Of a DNA stretch of 64,000 nucleotides, positions 60,887 through 64,000 are shown one piece after another. The notes beneath the pieces are model-generated. The model had not been told where the DNA came from. It saw only the letters and a program-made list of their open reading frames with translations, and made no database searches. Origin of the DNA: Cerrena zonata (taxonomy: Eukaryota; Basidiomycota; Agaricomycetes; Polyporales; Cerrenaceae). Made by a program: the position numbers and the translations under genes. The stretch spans positions 1,302,001-1,366,000 of the forward strand of contig JASBNA010000004.1 of the NCBI GenBank assembly GCA_038087015.1. Reading direction: 5' to 3'. Positions within the stretch are counted from its first letter, which is position 1, and each line of letters opens with the position of its first letter.

Positions 60887-63800
60887 AATATTGGAGATAA
60901 TATTGCATGCTGGTCTTTTGATGCATGATTGCTATTTGGGACTCATTTTGGAAGACTCTATTTTGGTCAAAATGAAGTCACTTATGCTTTCTTTTTTAGG
61001 AAACAGAAATAAACTAGTGAGTTTTAACTACAAAACATATCTATTATTGCTAATGTTATTTAGATAAAACAGCTAAGAAAGATCAATACACATACAAGTA
61101 CTAATCTTCAGTTGGAAGACTGTATACAGACAAAGATTGCTACATTGTCTCTTTTTCTAAATTAATATTTTATCTAAATTACAGTTATCAATTATTTATT
61201 GTAACACCCTTACTTATTTTTTGCATTATGGGAGCACTTGTATTGGGATACTCACCTTCAACTATCTTATATTCTTGAAATAGTGGTGTATTTGTCTCAT
61301 TTCAATTTTTGGACTATATAAAAAGCCCTTGCATATTAAAGTTAGTTTTTGTTGTTATATTGTAGTTTGAGTAAAAACTGCCTGATGTAATGATTTAAGT
61401 CAGAGTGTTAAACCTTGATTTCTGTCCCTGTTATATTGAGACCTCTTTTATATTCAAAAAAAGGCTGGCATATTTATTTTGAGTACTCTATAGGCAACTC
61501 AAGATAATAAAAGTACTTCATATCAGGCCAGAAACTGAATTTTAAGCATGATAGAAAGATAAAAAATCTAAGAAATGTAATAATTTGTAAACAACTTTTA
61601 CAGTCAGAAAAATAAAATAAAACTCAAAGTTTTTGTAGCATTCTGTTATGGTAACCAAACTGGTCACACTTTGTAAATGCCCACATTTACAAGCAAAGAG
61701 TGATTCTTTAGTAATTGTTATAACAAATGCACTTTTTCCTTATCCTGTCCAGCTTTTCTTCATCCTATCTATACTATGACATCATTTCCTTCTAGACTTG
61801 TTATCTAACTTTACCTCATGGATACTGTAGCACTCTCACAATGTAGCATATGTACTATTCCCACTCTATTGTCTTCTGATCTGCCCTATGACTTTTTATT
61901 TTGTACCACGACTCATTCTCCATTTCACATAACTCATTCATCATATGCTGACTCATTTCTCATTTTCATATGACTCATCCTAATTACCTGATTGGCTAGG
62001 AAGAGGTCCTTCTCTGACTATATATACCCTGTACATACATCAGGGAAACTCTCCTATCTAACTAGGACAAAATTAGTCCTAGATCCTGCTAACCAGACAC
62101 ATCTAAAATAGGAGCAAAATAGTTAGCATCAATTTATAGCTACTTAGGACTGAATTAGCCCTAGATCTCTTGCTAATTTCATTCTAGATTGCTTGCTAGT
62201 TCAGTCCTAATTTGCTTCATAGTCACTTTCTGATTTGACTTTATTTTGCTTAAATCTCAGTCTTTTTCTATTCCGAATATTGTCAATAGTAGAGCTAAAT
62301 TACATTACAGATAAAATATAAGATAATTGTAATATAAGAATATTAGGAACACCATAGTGCTTGGGGACAGCACATATCTAATCTGGGTACCTATGATGAG
62401 TATAAGCAGAATAAGAGACCAATAAGTTTGAAAAATTATCTTGAAATCATCTCCATAGGCAACAGCAAGGGCACAGACACTACAGGTGGTAAATTTCTTG
62501 AATTTTTAGAGCTTAACACTGGTGCAAGTGCAAGCAGAGATATGAGAGTGTAGATAAGGAGATGTAGGTATGAAGGGTGTTGTAGTTGACAGTCAGCTTT
62601 AAGTTGTTGGTAGTGAGGTGATTAGTTGGGCACCAATAGCAATGATAAGCAAGACTCAAAGAGGGAAGCTGGCATCTCTAGCTCATGGCAAGACCTTCAC
62701 CACTAAAGGGACAGGAGTGAGGCAAGCAACACTCACCTATGAGTGGATGATCCAACATGAAGCCAGCCTAAAATGACATAATGTGAATCAAGTGGAGATA
62801 TCAAATGTACCAAAATATTCCTATATTCACAGCCCTACACTAAGCTATCACTACCTGCATACAGTCTATCCAAGACCAACAAGAGCCTTGAGAAATGAGC
62901 AACTCTGAGAGATGGAGAGAGAGGTGGAAAGAAGAAAGAGAGACACTTGGAGCCATTTGATTGAGAGTGAATTGAACATGTAAGCTCAAACACATTTAGT
63001 GCTTAGTCATCCAATCAGCTTAACATGCAGTTACAGTGCTTTGACAGCAGGACAGGTCCAGAGTTACTTACATGGTAGAGGACCTAGCTGAGTTGCCAGC
63101 CATTTTGCAAAGTTACTTGCTGTATACTAGTCATAATAGTCTCTTTCTAGGTGCATTTGAATCATGCTAAACAAGACTTTCTGATGATATTATATAAGCT
63201 CTGTTTTACTTGATATATAGCTATTATTGACATGATAAAGTTCTGGTGAATCATTGGGGCTGCACTCAAGCTAATAGGTTTATTTCTTAGGCTTCTCCTT
63301 ACACAGCAAAGATGCATTGAATAGCAGCAAGTCTCTTCTATATTTAGAGCTCTCCTGCATGTTAATCAAGCAGATTGTTCAACTTCCACACCCCTTATAT
63401 CATCACCTCTCTCACTCTGACATTAGACTTTGATTAATTTGCATGTTTACTTGTCTTATACTAGTTGTAATATGCTCACACTAGATGTGTTGAATTTGTG
63501 TTTAAAGGAGCTTTCAGATGATACATGGAATGTCTCATTTAGTTCAGTATGTAGTTCTCAACTTTGTGATTGCCTTTCAGACTATGTCACAGATTGAACC
63601 CTAGTTAATAGGTCAATTTCTTAGGTTATTCTGTATGTAACAGAATATCCAAGAATGTGTTTGAAAGCAGTAAGCCTCCTTTATACTTAGAGCCTCTGTG
63701 TGTCCCAATTTAATAAGTTATTTGTGTTCTACAAATTCTTCAACTTGATCATATTACACACATCTCTTCAAAAATCTATCTCATTTATTTTCCAATCATT

Positions 63801-64000
63801 TCCCTTGGTCATTAGTATATTGAAGCTGTCTTGAAAGGGCCTTTTAGATATCACTAGACACATCCTATATGGCACTCTACATAGTCTTCAACTCTGGATT
63901 AAAATTAAGATTAAATGTTGATTATTATTAGAAGGCAAGAGTTAAAAAAAATCTAGTCTAGTAAGCATAAAGATCTAGAAGTTTTAGTAGAAATTAGCTT
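60887..64000. other. AT-rich, CpG-depleted gene-free block
   Basis: No protein-like frame is present. I find only two CpG dinucleotides (about 61909 and 62275) from about 60118 to the end, while the neighbouring DNA has several per 60 bases. Words such as TGTAACACCCTTA (61199) with a TATATAAAAAG 115 bp on, and a second TATATATACCC near 62020, resemble degraded LTR starts and promoters, so old retroelement remnants are possible. Inference only. Confidence 0.6.
63147..64000. repeat. Degenerate direct repeat, period about 330-360 bp
   Basis: Copies begin near 63147, 63481 and 63812 (cut by the edge). Shared marks are CTAG(G/A)TG...TTGAAT, CTTTC(T/A)GATGAT, TAATAGGT-N2-ATTTCTTAGG (63272 and 63606), AGCAG(C/T)AAG(T/C)CTC and TTCAACTT (63378 and 63739). 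Copies have diverged considerably. Confidence 0.55.

Overview
The window is nuclear DNA of a filamentous basidiomycete, most likely an Agaricomycete. The evidence is dense genes broken by many short GT-AG introns (mostly about 45-80 bp), closely spaced divergent and convergent genes, and proteins of clearly fungal type (F-box/leucine-rich families, BTB proteins, Zn2Cys6 factors, a CCL2-like lectin, RhoGAPs with long Ser-rich tails). I count about 27 protein-coding genes. Exon joins were worked out by eye, so intron borders are good where stated and approximate elsewhere.

Layout. 1-3.7 kb: edge of a minus-strand gene, an F-box gene and an unrecognised disordered protein. 4.1-8.4 kb: complete SMC3 (cohesin), minus strand. 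9.3-17.1 kb: a mitochondrial carrier and a large RhoGAP. 17.7-24.1 kb: a GH63-type glucosidase and a caprin-like RGG RNA-binding protein, both minus. 24.5-32.1 kb: BTB protein, SPO11 (meiotic double-strand-break enzyme), a single-pass membrane protein, and CDC6 (origin licensing). 33-36.4 kb: a tandem pair of F-box paralogues. 37.2-40 kb: a THO1-like SAP protein and HAP2/NF-YA, divergent across 138 bp. 40.6-47.8 kb: an unknown protein, a ricin-B/CCL2-like lectin, uS13 (RPS18) back to back with REI1, a probable complex I accessory subunit, and a small unknown protein. 48-52.4 kb: a DUF1279 mitochondrial protein, S-adenosylmethionine decarboxylase (with a short uORF and a GC-AG intron) and a double Zn2Cys6 protein. 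54.3-60.9 kb: a secreted protein of unknown function, DBF4 and a gamma-tubulin complex component. 60.9-64 kb: gene-free AT-rich DNA.

Chromosome-cycle genes are frequent (SMC3, SPO11, CDC6, DBF4, gamma-tubulin complex). Three ACGCGT (MCB) boxes lie just upstream of CDC6, which suggests G1/S control by an MBF-type factor. Ribosome production is represented by the RPS18/REI1 divergent pair.

The most unusual features are: (i) a sharp switch near 60.1 kb, inside the gamma-tubulin-complex gene, to DNA almost free of CpG for the remaining 3.9 kb, with a degenerate repeat of about 330-360 bp at the end; (ii) an apparent one-base frame break in that same gene at about 59.92 kb; (iii) a protein with two tandem Zn2Cys6 clusters and an integrase-like H2C2 motif at its C-terminus; (iv) the uORF and GC-AG intron of the S-adenosylmethionine decarboxylase gene.
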